A stretch of DNA of 64,000 nt from Phlebotomus papatasi (taxonomy: Eukaryota; Arthropoda; Insecta; Diptera; Psychodidae). Every line of letters begins with the position of its first letter. The stretch's first letter is position 1. A program made the position numbers and the translations under genes. The notes under the pieces are model-generated. The model saw nothing but the letters and a program-made list of their open reading frames with translations, was not told the DNA's origin and made no database searches. The stretch lies in NCBI RefSeq assembly GCF_024763615.1, contig NC_077224.1, positions 90,034,712 through 90,098,711 of the forward strand. The letters run 5' to 3'. Shown piece by piece: positions 13,613 through 25,600 of the stretch.

Positions 13613-13781
13613 GGGGGCGGTGGGGCTATTTTCAGCTGTGGGACTACATTTATATATAAATTTTTCATCTATTTCTAAATGAAGCTGGTCCTTACAATTA
13701 TTTTATTTAAATCCACAATTGTTTTGTGTATCATGTAACAATGTAGCCCCCCCCACAGCTCAAAGTAGCCCCACCTCCTCC
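13613..13781. mobile_element. 169-bp MITE with long TIRs and TA duplication
   Basis: The left end, starting GGGGGCGGTGGGGCTA, is mirrored by the right end, which reads GGAGGAGGTGGGGCTA on the other strand. Similarity continues for about 40 bases through the shared words AGCTGTGGG and CTACATT. TA flanks both ends (13611-13612, 13782-13783), typical of Tc1/mariner-type insertion. No coding capacity. Confidence 0.75.
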
Positions 13782-13900
13782 TATTGCTTCATTCTCCTCA
13801 GAAGAATGGAAAAAAGTCCATCAAGGGCGGTTGCGAATAATTATAGGTTTCCCCCCTCCCTAAAGATTGCAGCTATACATAATCTGTTTTTGATAATATA

Positions 13901-14132
13901 GGGTCGGAGGAACGTCTGTTCGACAGGGAACCCCTATTGACACTTTTGTCAAAATGTTGAAAATTATTTGATGTATCTAGTAAAATATAAGTAATATAAC
14001 GTTTTTTCTGTAATATACCTTTTACTATAAACAGAGATGTTCAAATTTCGTATCTCAACAAATGGTACAGAGTGGGGTGTCAATAGGTGCTGACACGAGT
14101 TCTTAAAGTGTCAATAGACGTTCCTTTCACCC
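13901..14132. mobile_element. 232-bp MITE, copy 1 of a two-copy family
   Basis: The left end GGGTCGGAGGAACGTCT is mirrored by the right end, which reads GGGTGAAAGGAACGTCTA on the other strand. TA flanks both sides (13899-13900, 14133-14134). The whole element aligns with 17265-17497: the words GACAGGGAACCCCTAT or close variants, TTGACACTTTTGTCAA, TTCAAATTTCGTAT and ACACGAGTTCTTAAA occur in the same order and spacing. Non-coding. Confidence 0.8.
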
Positions 14133-14134
14133 TA

Positions 14135-17100
14135 TTTTTACCTTCAAACCCCCATATCAAACTGAATCAGGTGATCAAACTAAACGGTTAGATAGAGCCT
14201 TATTGTAATCTTCGAAAGACTTCCCTATAAGTCAGCCTTTGCATCATTAATATGTCTTTTTCTGTCTGTCGTCTCCTCTTGCTCCATTGATTTATTAAAG
14301 TCTCTTGTACATTTTTATTTATCAAACTATATGTTTATATATTTAAAGTAATACATATTAATTTTATGTAGATTAGACTATTTAGATTTAGACTTTTGCG
14401 AACACCTCATTCAAAAATCCACCCCCGTATGTATGTAGATATGGAACTGCTGAAGCCATGAAGTGGAGTATCGCAAACTTTAATCTCAATGATTTGTGTA
14501 CACGACTTCTCCTGTGTGTCTATCTCTAACTTTATACTATAGAATGTCATCGTTTTTCATGGAAAGACACACAAAACAAAGCCAATTCCAGTTCACAACC
14601 CCTTTTTGCATACATCCCCGTACAAAGAGGAATTTCTCATTCACACCAGGTTTGTTTTTATCACTATTTTATCTCAAAAAAACTAAACATGCAGGCATAA
14701 GCTCGTATACATAAAAAAATCTAGACGTACGAAACATAAACAAACTGTTTTGGAAATGTAGATATTTTGCTGAACAAGACCATATGTACATTTTTCAGCT
14801 ATATGCCAGACTCTAAATCCACCCCCTGAACATATTATACCCTTAAGCTTTAGATAGTATGACTTTAATCAAATTAAAAAATCATAGCATCGTGAACGGA
14901 TTAATTTTATGATGTGGAAATTATTTCATTCACTCTATTTTCATAAATAAATATGTTGCTCGAAGGGATTTTCCTATGATATGCACCATATGTTTTTGAG
15001 AATTGCTAATCTTCTCAAACGAGGGGAAATTTATATGTACTTATCGTGATTGTGGTTTTATTTTCCAGAAGAAGATTAAAGTCTAATCAAAAATTGATGT
15101 CAGAGAGATTTCTTATAACTTGTGGATAAGAAATTGAAACTGTAATTTCATATTAAGTATCTATTGTGTGTGAAATATTCTAATGCCCCTTGAGTTACAT
15201 TAAGGATAGTCTATTCATCTCTATTAGCTATTTATTGACTGAGAATCACAATACACCCTTATGGCATTTAAGCCACCACTCAAGCAAGACACTCTCTAAG
15301 GAGACTTGTGGATATTTCGACTTCACATTAATCACACCATAATGCTATTGTTCACCAAAAATATTCCCACTCTGAACATTTTTTTGGCCATTTTTTTCTC
15401 GCCAATGTCAATCACAAATTGAATGCTTTGTAACTTGAAATATATGTGACATTATTATTCATGTGGGCTTTTCAATTGCATTTCCATGTGAAATGCCCGT
15501 GAGCAGCATTAAAGTCAGAAATGGAATTTTGTGACTTTTCCTCAAATTATTCCACAGGCATACAAACTTCACCGGACAACAGAATACATCATAACCAGGC
15601 GTCTCCATCTACAAGCATTGAAAACTCGAAACCAACAACGAATCAATATTTTCTGAAATTTTGAGACAATAAGAAGAAAAAATGTCTAAATAATCCAGTA
15701 TTTTTTACGATTAAAAAATCCAACACCGATTCAGACTTTTTTCGAGGTTAAAGCTTTCAAATAGAGCTTTAAAAATTCCTAAATTTCATAAAATTCCCCA
15801 AGTCTTATTGCTGCATAGAGTGGAGGAAGCGAGAATATCTGGAAGCAGTATATAGCGAGTTACATACTTGTGTTAACTCTTCTCCACCCACATGGAACAA
15901 CCACCCATTTCCTCCCCCTCACGATGGACTCGTCGGGGTCGATCGATAGAGGTCACGTGGTCAAACAAGCTGAACCAATAGCAGTCGTAGATTCAGGTGT
16001 GGCCAATAAAATAAATATATAGCAAGTGTTACTTGACAGAGGGTCGAAATCTCTCAAAAGCACTCCAAACATTCTCCGGTTAGAAATGATGATGGACAAC
16101 CGCACGACTTTAATTCTCAAAAAACGATATAGAATATAAATCAACATTGCAAAAAAGCTCAGAAGAAAACTTTTCTCTTATTCTGTTTTACAGAGGGCGA
16201 AAAACACATTCAAGAATAACCACCAAACAAAAATTATATCCCAATCTTTTCATCTAATGACTCAGAAAAATGGCTGTTGTTGTTAAACGATGCTTTCTCT
16301 CTATAGCAACCCATCATCAACACCGATACTCAGAAAAAAAAAGTTCCACAGGAGGAGTGAAAAGCCAAAGACTGTGTGCTGGAGAAAAAATTCATTCACC
16401 CAGAAGAAAAATCCCACCCTCGTCTATAAAATCGCGAATTCTTCTCTCACAAGCAGTTTAATGCTTGCAAATCATTGCCGGCTATAATGTTATAAGAGAA
16501 TCGCGCGCAAAAATGCACACTATCGTACAATACAACCCCTACCAAAGTGGTGGGTGGAATTGTGTGGATGATGAGATACCAAGAAGTGGAAGGGGCTTTT
16601 TTTTCCTCAGCCACTCAGCTATCTCTAGCACAAATTGCAGGCATGGCAAAAGAAAACATGACAAATCGAATGGAAAATTCACGTTCAGCGAATGAGGAAT
16701 TCGAAAGTGAGAGTGAATATCGGAAATAATAAAATAAACGCCATATAAGAGAAGAAAAAAAAGGATACACGGTGGAGGAGACAAATAGGGTGAATAAAAT
16801 TTAATGATAGAGAGACTCTGCAGGAAAAAATATTGGTGCCATCGACAAAGTCATTTAGCTTTTATTATTAGCGTTATTAGCATTATTTTCCGTATAGGGT
16901 TCGTACATTGTACGATAATATTGACTTTTTTTGCATTTTTGGGGGAGGAACCAAGAATTTTGTACTGACATTATTTGAGACTGAGGATAGAAAATTGTTC
17001 AATTTCCGAAATCAATCAAATTATTCAAATTATTTCCTATAATAAATAAAAACTTGAGATTATGGTTTTGGCATATACAGTGCATATAAAGTGTCTTTAA

Positions 17101-17262
17101 AAGTAAAATTATCTTTCTTGGACGAGGGAAGTGTCTTTTAGTAATTGTATTAAACTTTTGTATAGAATTAAAAAAAAAAAATAAAGTAAAATATATGAAA
17201 GAGACACTTGTATCACACTTTTACATTGTACAAAAAATTGTCTCAAGAATTTCTAAAGTAAC
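14135..17262. other. Spacer without a supportable gene
   Basis: No terminal-repeat pair or coding region is evident. Overlapping frames at 16270-16784 on both strands are short and featureless. Confidence 0.5.
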
Positions 17263-17264
17263 TA

Positions 17265-17497
17265 GGGGTCGATAGAACACCTTTTCTACAGGGAACCCCT
17301 ATATTGACACTTTTGTCAACATGTTGAAATTTATTATTTGTATCTAATGAAACTTAAGTAATATGACGTTTTTTCATTAATCTACGTTTTCCGATAAAGA
17401 TAGGTGTTCAAATTTCGTATTCCAAATAATACAGAGTGAAGATGTCAATAAGTCCTAACACGAGTTCTTAAAATGTCAATAGGTGTTTCTTTCATCC
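17265..17497. mobile_element. 233-bp MITE, copy 2 of the same family
   Basis: Sister of the element at 13901-14132, in the same orientation and almost the same length, with scattered substitutions and small indels. TA flanks it (17263-17264, 17498-17499). The left end reads GGGGTCGATAGAACACC and the right end ...GTTTCTTTCATCC, more degenerate than in copy 1. Confidence 0.78.
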
Positions 17498-17909
17498 TAT
17501 TTTTCGAATTTTACAGGGCCATATCTCTTCTAGAGGAGGAAGTACAGTTTCAGTAGAACAGCTTTTCATTCTATACAAATAACTATGACAAAAATTAACA
17601 AAATAAGAGTTACAATTACACTTGTGACTGAAGACGTGTTCCTGAAGAAAATTCAAAAGAAAATTATATTAATGAAAATAAAGTATGGTTTCAGTGAGTT
17701 ACGAGTCAAAACCATAAAAATCTAAAGGTATCTACACATTATAAGAAGTTTTTGTCAATATTTGGTATAGGAGAAATTGGGGCAACACTAAATGCGGGGT
17801 AGCACCAAATACTGCGATTTTTTAATCAGATATTTAACTTTAGAGGTCAAAACTTATAGAAATTTATAGTCAGTTTATCTATTAAAGAAATGGTCGAGAC
17901 AGTCCAAGT

Positions 17910-18200
17910 CAAGGGGTAACTCATATTGAGAAACCCTCGTCAATTGTCCGAGAAACGCTTCGCGAAACCCGAAAAACCCACATTTTGCATCGCGAAACCC
18001 GAGAAATCCCAAGAATTGCATCGCGAAACCCGAGAAACCCAAGAATTGCATCGCGAAACCCGATAAACCCAGTGTCTGCATCGCGAAACCCGAGAAACCC
18101 AATTTCAGCATCGCGAAACCAGAGAAACCCAAAAATTGCATCGCGAAACCCGAGAAACCAGAAACCCTTGTCAGAAAAAATGGGAATGAGTTACCCCTTG
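17910..18200. mobile_element. 291-bp hAT-type MITE built around a minisatellite
   Basis: A perfect 15-bp TIR, CAAGGGGTAACTCAT, is bounded by a perfect 8-bp direct repeat, GTCCAAGT (17902-17909 and 18201-18208). An 8-bp target duplication with a CA..GGGG terminus is what hAT-superfamily elements produce. The interior is almost entirely a 30-bp tandem repeat and there is no transposase frame. Confidence 0.88.
17954..18170. repeat. 30-bp minisatellite, seven copies
   Basis: The word CGCGAAACC recurs at 17961, 17991, 18022, 18052, 18082, 18112 and 18142, giving 30- or 31-bp spacing. A typical unit joins GCATCGCGAAACCCGAGAAA to CCCAAGAATT. Because the period is a multiple of three, the array is open on both strands and yields repetitive translations (IASRNPRNPR-like and MQFLGFSGFA-like). 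These are by-products of the repeat, not evidence for a protein. Confidence 0.9.
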
Positions 18201-18272
18201 GTCCAAGTAGTTCAGAAATAAAAATTAGAGTTTAGTTTTATCGCGTGTGTGGTGATGCCCCAGTTTCCCCTA

Positions 18273-18850
18273 TTGAAGACATTTTGCCAATTTTTCCGAA
18301 CAAGCCTGCATGTGAAATATTGGCGAAATATTGTTTCTTTCTCTTTAAAAATTAATGAGAAGCAAAAAAAATCATGGTCAGTAAAAAATAATTTGATCAG
18401 TAAAATTGGGTCTAATTTACATATGTAATTAGCATTTAAGATGGGAAAAAGTACTTTTAAAAAATCTTTTTTTTCCTATTGCCATAAACTTTACATGATA
18501 ATTTCATTCATTTTAAGGTTCTAAATATTTAGTACTATTGTACTAATGTAATATTTTGCTAGTCACATTTAATTTTTTATTGCTAATTTGTACAGTGTAA
18601 TTCTTTAAGAGTTCAGGTTTTAAATCGAAAATAACCCATAGCTTTTGGAGCTTGTAACCCACTCTTATTTCTTTATGAAACTTTGCATATTACCTAATTT
18701 GGGCACGACAAATACGATGGTGATAGTAAGAAACCTTGCAATTTGTTGTGTCACCCGTTACAGGGGGGGTGTTTGGGGGACAAAATTCACATTTTTGGCT
18801 GTAGGAGCCAGAGGGTTGAAGATAGCGACTTGGGGTCTTTGGGTGACCCC
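18273..18850. other. Left flank of the first foldback
   Basis: AT-rich sequence followed at 18760-18850 by a G- and C-run-rich stretch (GGGGGGG, CCCCCCC). That stretch may be more of the same transposon lying outside the palindrome, because composition does not change at the arm boundary. No gene supported. Confidence 0.4.
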
Positions 18851-19619
18851 CCCATAAGTTGACCTGGGGAATCTAAATATAACCTTCGTTTTTCCCCCAC
18901 CCCTCCCCTTTCCCTAAAAACACGTTTTTCTGTAATATCTCGAAAACTACTGTTCAGATAATTTTCATTGGCTGATATGTTTTAGACCTTGTCCAGACGG
19001 ATATTTCGTCCATACATGCCAATGACCTTGAAAAATTCCTTCATGGTGTTTTTCAAGGTCAAATGTACTACGCTCAAAAAACTAACTTTTTTCAGACAAT
19101 TTTATTAAAGCATAATTTTTTAAGAACCCTAATCGATTGCTTAATCAATATAAGCCAATTTAAGCCACTTTAATTCCATTGACACGCTTTTGACATTTAT
19201 ATATATTTCAAACCCAATTGTCATTTTAAAAATATTTTATTTGATTTGACACCTAATATTTGATTTTGACTGATTTCCTGAAGTAAGACATCATGGTAAT
19301 GCAATTTTCATTAAATTTGTGAAATTTATGAAATTTACAAGGAAATTTATGAAATTTTATGAAACTTATGAAAATTTACTTGATAATGTTTTAACGACTG
19401 CTGATTAATCATTTTCAATTTATAGCATGGATTATCATTTGTAAATGAAACGAAATAAGCTATATTAGGAGAAAACCAAAATCTATTACGACAATAATAT
19501 ATTGAATTTCAAGTGTATAAAAAGATTTATATGTAGTCATGAACAAAAAATGCTAGTTTCTGGAAGGCATAATTTTCAAAACTAAATATTTTAAAATCAC
19601 ACTAAACATTTTTAAAAAC

Positions 19620-19965
19620 TACGCAGAACCATCACAAAACGGTAAAAAGTATATTTAAAACAAGTTTAGTTCAAGTATAAAACGACTAACCCTGTCCTAC
19701 AAATAGCTCAAGTATTAAATGGTTAAAGAAAACGCTACAAATACGCACAACTCAATCATAAAACGGTTCACTTTGCATCTAAAAACACGCACATCTTTAT
19801 CATAAAACGGTTAAGATCGTTCTTAAAAACTAGCACAGCTTGAAACATAGACCGGTTAAGATTGTGCTTAAAAATCCGAAAAACTGAATCATAAAATGCT
19901 CAAGATTGCGCTCAAAACTACGCACAGCTCAATTATAAAACGGTAAGTGCGCTTAAAATTGCGTA
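19620..19965 (+). repeat. Tandem array in the left arm, about 41-bp unit
   Basis: Degenerate repeats alternate a CATAAAACGGTTAAG-like half with a GCTTAAAA.TACGCACAGCTCAA-like half. The array continues after the inserted element at 21134-21480, where the units are more uniform, and is mirrored in the right arm at about 21500-21890. Confidence 0.75.
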
Positions 19966-21131
19966 GGGGAAACTGGGGCACCACCAAACAGGGGTACCAC
20001 CAAACACTTCGATTTTTTTAAATTGGTATAAGATTTCAGAGAATGAGACTTACGTGAAATCATAGGTACTATAGGGATGCTTGTCCAGAGAAAGAATGAT
20101 CCACATAATTAAAGTAGTTTAGAAATAAGAATTTTTTTTCGCAAAATTGTGAGATTTTGATAATTTTAGTCATTTATATATCTACCTGGAAAATAAAACT
20201 GAAATAAGTTACATCAAGTTTCACTACACCAGTACTTTCCTACATGTTTTGGGATAATATTCATGTATCTACTAAAGAAATTAATGTTCACATTTTTTTA
20301 AAAGAATATAAAATCCATCACAAAACAGAGTTTGGGGCATCAACAAACAGGAAAATTTCTCACAATTACAGATGTCGCGAGCGTAGCTTGAATGGCAAAA
20401 TTTTTCCTCTTATCTTTCTTACTCTTCATCTCCCTCTTTGTTCTATTTCTGAAATTTATATCCATTCATGGGATTTTCATTCAAAACTCAGGAGAAATAT
20501 AGTTTCAAGAACCCAATTTTGAATTAAATGATTTTAATGATTGTTAAATGATTTTAATCAAGGATTGACGAATGATTTCTCGATTTCATTACAAATAATC
20601 AGAAGAGCACGCAAAATTTGAACTTTAGGTATAGTGTTTGCCACGAATTTAGTGGCGCTGCTTTCCAGTCAGAAGTCGAATGTTGTCAAAATGATGAAAA
20701 ATCCATTGAAAAGAAAAATATGTTCGGTGTGCAGTGCTTTAGTTTTTTGCTATTTTGGTCACTCATTCCAAATTTTGCAGTGCTTTTTTGAAAATTATTT
20801 ACATTTTCAATACCTTCTTTATAATTAAGAGTTGTGGTGAATGCCCAAAATAACTTCAATGGGTGAGAAAAAGAGGTGTTTTTTGGTGCCCCAGAAAGTG
20901 TTTATCGGTACCCCGGGTGGTTGGAAAAAAGCGAAAAATGCATGGTGATACAATTTTCCTTTTTACGGAAAATTGAAGTGCTTCACATCATCCTTGTATA
21001 CATTAATATGCAGCCTATACCTAAGACTATAACATGGGGTAAGCAACATTTTTCTAAAATTCACAGTTTTCTTAGGAAATTCAATCAAAATCGCATCTTT
21101 CAAAAGTGTTTGGTGGTACCCCAGTTTCCGC
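19966..21131. mobile_element. 1166-bp TA-flanked element nested in foldback 1
   Basis: The left end GGGGAAACTGGGGCACCACC and the right end (GCGGAAACTGGGGTACCACC on the other strand) form the TIR, with TA outside both (19964-19965, 21132-21133). Subterminal copies of GGTACCACCAAACA and AAGTGTTTGGTGGTACC strengthen the pairing. Frames inside (20244-20522, 20634-20828, 20876-21229) have no transposase motifs. The insertion splits the host tandem array, which resumes directly at 21134. Confidence 0.82.
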
Positions 21132-21133
21132 TA

Positions 21134-21480
21134 CATCTCAATCATAAAACGATAAATGCGCCTAAAATCACGCAAAGTTCGATCGTGAAACGACAAATGC
21201 GCTTAAAATCATACACAGTTCAATCATAAAACGGTAAATGCGCTCAAAATCACGCACAGCTCAACTATAAACCGGTTAAGATTTCGCTTAAAATTACGCA
21301 CAGCTCAAAAATGAAACGGTAAATGTGCTTAAAATTACGCACACCTCAATCATAAAACGGTAAATGTGCTTAAAATTACGCACCGCTCAATCATAAAACG
21401 GTAAATCTTAAAATCACGCGCAGGTCAATCATAAAACGGCAAATGCGCTCAAAATCACGTACAGCTTAATCATAAAAGAT
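21134..21480 (+). repeat. Tandem array between the nested element and the palindrome axis
   Basis: About eight units of 40-44 bp are seen, spaced by the recurring CGGTAAATGCGCT word (for example CGG at 21232, 21273, 21317, 21358 and 21399). The palindrome axis lies just after this array, near 21485-21500, where the orientation of the units flips. Confidence 0.8.
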
Positions 21481-22666
21481 TGCCCAGTATAAGGCGCATT
21501 CTTAACCGTTTCATGATTCATGTGTGTGTTTATCGTTTTATGATTCAGATGTGCGCGATTTTAAGCGCACTTATCGTTTTATAATTGAGCTGTGCGTAGT
21601 TTTGAGCGCAATCTTGAGCATTTTATGATTCAGTTTTTCGGATTTTTAAGCACAATCTTAACCGGTCTATGTTTCAAGCTGTGCTAGTTTTTAAGAACGA
21701 TCTTAACCGTTTTATGATAAAGATGTGCGTGTTTTTAGATGCAAAGTGAACCGTTTTATGATTGAGTTGTGCGTATTTGTAGCGTTTTCTTTAACCATTT
21801 AATACTTGAGCTATTTGTAGGACAGGGTTAGTCGTTTTATACTTGAACTACACTTGTTTTAAATATACTTTTTACCGTTTTGTGATGGTTCTGCGTAGTT
21901 TTTAAAAATGTTTAGTGTGATTTTAAAATATTTAGTTTTGAAAATTATGCCTTCCAGAAACTAGCATTTTTTGTTCATGACTACATATAAATCTTTTTAT
22001 ACACTTGAAATTCAATATATTATTGTCGTAATAGATTTTGGTTTTCTCCTAATATAGCTTATTTCGTTTCATTTCCAAATGATAATCCATGCTATAAATT
22101 GAAAATGATTAATCAGCAGTCGTTAAAACATTATCAAGTAAATTTTCATAAGTTTCATAAAATTTCATAAGTTTCCTTGTAAATTTCATAAATTTCACAA
22201 ATTTAATGAAAATTGCATTACCATGATGTCTTACTTCAGGAAATCAGTCAAAATCAAATATTAGGTGTCAAATCAAATAAAATATTTTTAAAATGACAAT
22301 TGGGTTTGAAATATATATAAATGTCAAAAGCGTGTCAATGGAATTAAAGTGGCTTAAATTGGCTTATATTGATTAAGCAATCGATTAGGGTTCTTAAAAA
22401 ATTATGCTTTAATAAAATTGTCTGAAAAAAGTGAGTTTTTTGAGCGTAGTACATTTGACCTTGAAAAACACCATGAAGTAATTTTTCAAGGTCATTGGCA
22501 TGTATGGACGAAATATCCGTCTGGACAAGGTCTAAAACATATAAGCCAATGAAAATTATCTGAACAGTAGTTTTCGAGATATTACAGAAAAACGTGTTTT
22601 TAGGGAAAGGGGAGGGGTGGGGGAAAAACGAAGGTTATATTTAGATTCCCCAGGTCAACTTATGGG

Positions 22667-25600
22667 TAAATGCTGCGTTTTGTATTCCCCATGGAGGGCT
22701 TCCCTTTTCACTCGCGTCAAAATTTATGTAATATACACCCACTTATGTATCACATGCATATTATGTAGTGTACATGAATGGATGTTGTTTGAGGGAGACG
22801 CGCATATTTTCCTCCTGTGATTCGCTTCCCCATCCGCATAATCCAGCTTATCGTTCAAGTAATTTCGTCTGCCTTTCAGAGGCGCATATATACACCACTA
22901 TGTTGGGTGTCAACAGGAGGATACCATAGCATGATGAAGGCCATCACAATGATTCGATGAGGCGAAAAATGCCTTGGCCTAAATCAATCAATAAATTTCT
23001 TAGAATACATCCAAGAAGTTTGATTGAAATAACACTCAGCCAGGGAGATGGATGGTTTTTGGAGTAAAAATGAAAAACAAATACTAAGAATTTTATCAGA
23101 ATTTCAGTCATTTTCGAATGGAGAAAAGCTGTAGTGGAGAGAAAAGTTAAATTTGGATGTTACATAATATAGGGAGAAAAACCGCCCACCCACGGAGTAC
23201 CCTCATATCCCATCCACCAGGCACATCCCCTTGGCAGCCGGAGAAAATTCGTATTGGGGTGGTTAGAGTATTCAGTTTCCAACTGGATATTGTCGCTGTG
23301 TGTTTGTTGCCTAACAACCAATCACAAATTAGAACAAAAGGACACAGTCGAAGGATACTTTAGGTCTGATGTCGACAGAGTGAATGATATGCGTTGAATT
23401 ATATATAGCATTCCCCACATTGACTCTGTACCTTCTATCCACCCTGAAAATCTTCCAATTTACTTTTCCTGATCTTATCGCCCTCACTTTGCCAGAGGAT
23501 TTTCCTCTATATTTGTGTGTGAGTGAAAATTTTCCACTGTGAGTGAGAATGGGGAAGAACCTCTCCAACACACATACACATATAGATTTTGGCAGAGGGA
23601 GAGAAAGGAAAATTCGTACACGAAACGCCATATTTCAGAGAAACCCATATAGTTTTCGGGGGATGCGTGTTGAAGTGGTGAGATTATCTCTTCATGACAG
23701 GAAATGAAATGTTTCCGCGATTTTGGCTAATTGTTATTAACAATATCACCCAAAGTATTGTTACATAGAACAAATTTATGACTCTACCAGTTGCATGCGT
23801 TATTTAGGATTTTGACGCAAAAGTATACCAAAATTTTAACCCTATACCTGTTCAATCGTTTAGAGTTTTTGCCTTAGGCTTTTATTGATTGAAGACCAAA
23901 AAATACGTTCAAAAAAAAATTGAAAATTTTCAACACACTACTCAAATACAGAGAGTATAATGTAAAACCATCCTTGCAATGGACTCGCTCAAAAAATAAA
24001 CAATAAAGAAAACGAAAGCTCTAGGAGGTAAAATTGAGAATGACTTCAGGTGATTTAGAATAGACAAAATGTTTACTCATACAAAATGCATGACCACTGC
24101 GCAGAAATGTATTTTTTGGGGAGAGTGAGGCAGTTTCACTCATTTCGAATTAGACTAAGCATCACTTCTATAAAAAAAATAATAAATAAAATAATAATTT
24201 CTGTGAGATATAATTGAATTTAGGTTTAAAAGAATATTTAAAAAAAAAATTCTTTGGGTTTTTTTCACACAGTTAAGTTCTTCAAATTTAAACGACGACG
24301 GTTGAATTCAAAATATAAAATTTGAGCTTACACGAAGAAAGTTTTGCGTGAAGTCTAGATTAAAATTATTTTTCTCTAGTATTTTCTCAATATTGTCGTA
24401 TTATATTATCTTCCTAAATAAATTCCCTTTATTTAACAATAAATTACACTGATATATTCTCTAAAGTAAATTTTCATAAATTCCGCTACCTTTTTGAAAA
24501 TATTCACCAAATTTGAGAAATATGAAATGCCATCTATACCCCCCAAGGTCATATTTGAGAAACTCAATCGTAAAAAAATGTTCAATTTGTGAAAATCCCT
24601 AATTCCAATATACGACACAGAAAACTGTTACAAAAGATTGAGAGAAGCTGCCCTTCACAAACACTCAGAACAGAAATTAAAACTGCACTGTAGAAACCAA
24701 GCAAAAATTTGTCTGTTGATAGATACTTTACTGTTATGACGAAAATTAGTGAAATCCATAAAATTTCGTTTTGATGTAGATATATAAAATTATTTACAGA
24801 TATAAAACGAGAAACTTTATAAAATTAATGACTTAAGTAAACATAGAGCTTATACTTTTTTAAACACATTGAATTCTGAAACCAACTCTTTGAGAAAGAT
24901 AAGAGAAAAATGCAAATATTGAAATTATGCCTTGAGAAACTGCCCTAACTTCCCCTATTTGGTCCATTTTCATAGACATAGACATATTTCTATATCACCG
25001 GCAAAAATATCTGTTTCTGAAAGCCACCCCTTGAACTCCAGGACACTTTTAACCATACTCAACTCCCATGTGTGCTCGACTTTCACGCAAAATTACAAGC
25101 GGCTACAAAATTATGGGATCCATACCCAGAGAGAGAGAGAGAGTTTTCAGTACAAAAAATATCATTAAAAATTCAATTTCGATTTCGTCCGCTATAGGAA
25201 AATTGTTGACATGAAAATATACCGTAGAAATGTCTGAGCCGAATTTACTCATAACACTCTGGGAATAACAATGGAAAATTTGTGAAAAATAAAATTATAT
25301 TTTTTTTCCTTCAATGCAGCTCCCTTCTCAAATCTGCTTACAGAATTATCAATTATGGGTTATATATTTTTTCCCTGGTATATTGTTCAAATTTATTTTT
25401 CATGCTCTGTGGCAAAAAAAATATAACACAGTGCTACAAACTATATATGTAAACTCAATTTTAACAGTCAATTTAATTTTTTATTTGCATTGCAAACTCA
25501 TAATTTATGAATGGATGTCGACTACCCGTCTGAATGTGTACGCATGTATCCTGTGTTGTGTACTTGATGAAGTGCAAATAGACTTTTGTTGATGTTATGC

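Larger units (their letters stand above)
17770..18270. mobile_element. TA-flanked TIR element of the GGGGAAACTGGGGCA family, with a nested insertion
   Basis: The left end GGAGAAATTGGGGCAACAC and the right end (GGGGAAACTGGGGCATCAC on the other strand) form a TIR with three mismatches, with TA on both sides (17768-17769, 18271-18272). Of its 501 bp, 299 are a later hAT-type insertion plus its duplicated target, leaving a core element of about 200 bp. Terminal repeats match those at 19966-21131 and 61732-62315. No transposase. Confidence 0.8.
18851..22666. mobile_element. Foldback (long inverted repeat) element 1, 3.8 kb
   Basis: The sequence from CCCATAAGTTGACCTGGGG at 18851 reappears reverse-complemented, ending at 22666. 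The arms stay almost identical for about 1.1 kb (18851-19965 against roughly 21490-22666), with only a handful of substitutions seen. The inner part of each arm is a tandem array of about 41-bp units containing variants of CATAAAACGGTAAATGCGC. Long inverted arms with internal tandem repeats are the hallmark of foldback/Galileo-type elements. No transposase frame was found, and no clear target duplication could be read at the ends. A 1.17-kb TA-flanked element interrupts the left tandem array. Confidence 0.8.

Noticed and set aside
17954..18170. Regular 30-bp repeats resembling a CRISPR array
   Set aside because: The repeats are directly abutting tandem copies with no unique spacers, lie inside a hAT-type MITE, and the window is eukaryotic.
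17875..18221. Repetitive protein frames on both strands
   Set aside because: They are translation by-products of a repeat whose period is a multiple of three.
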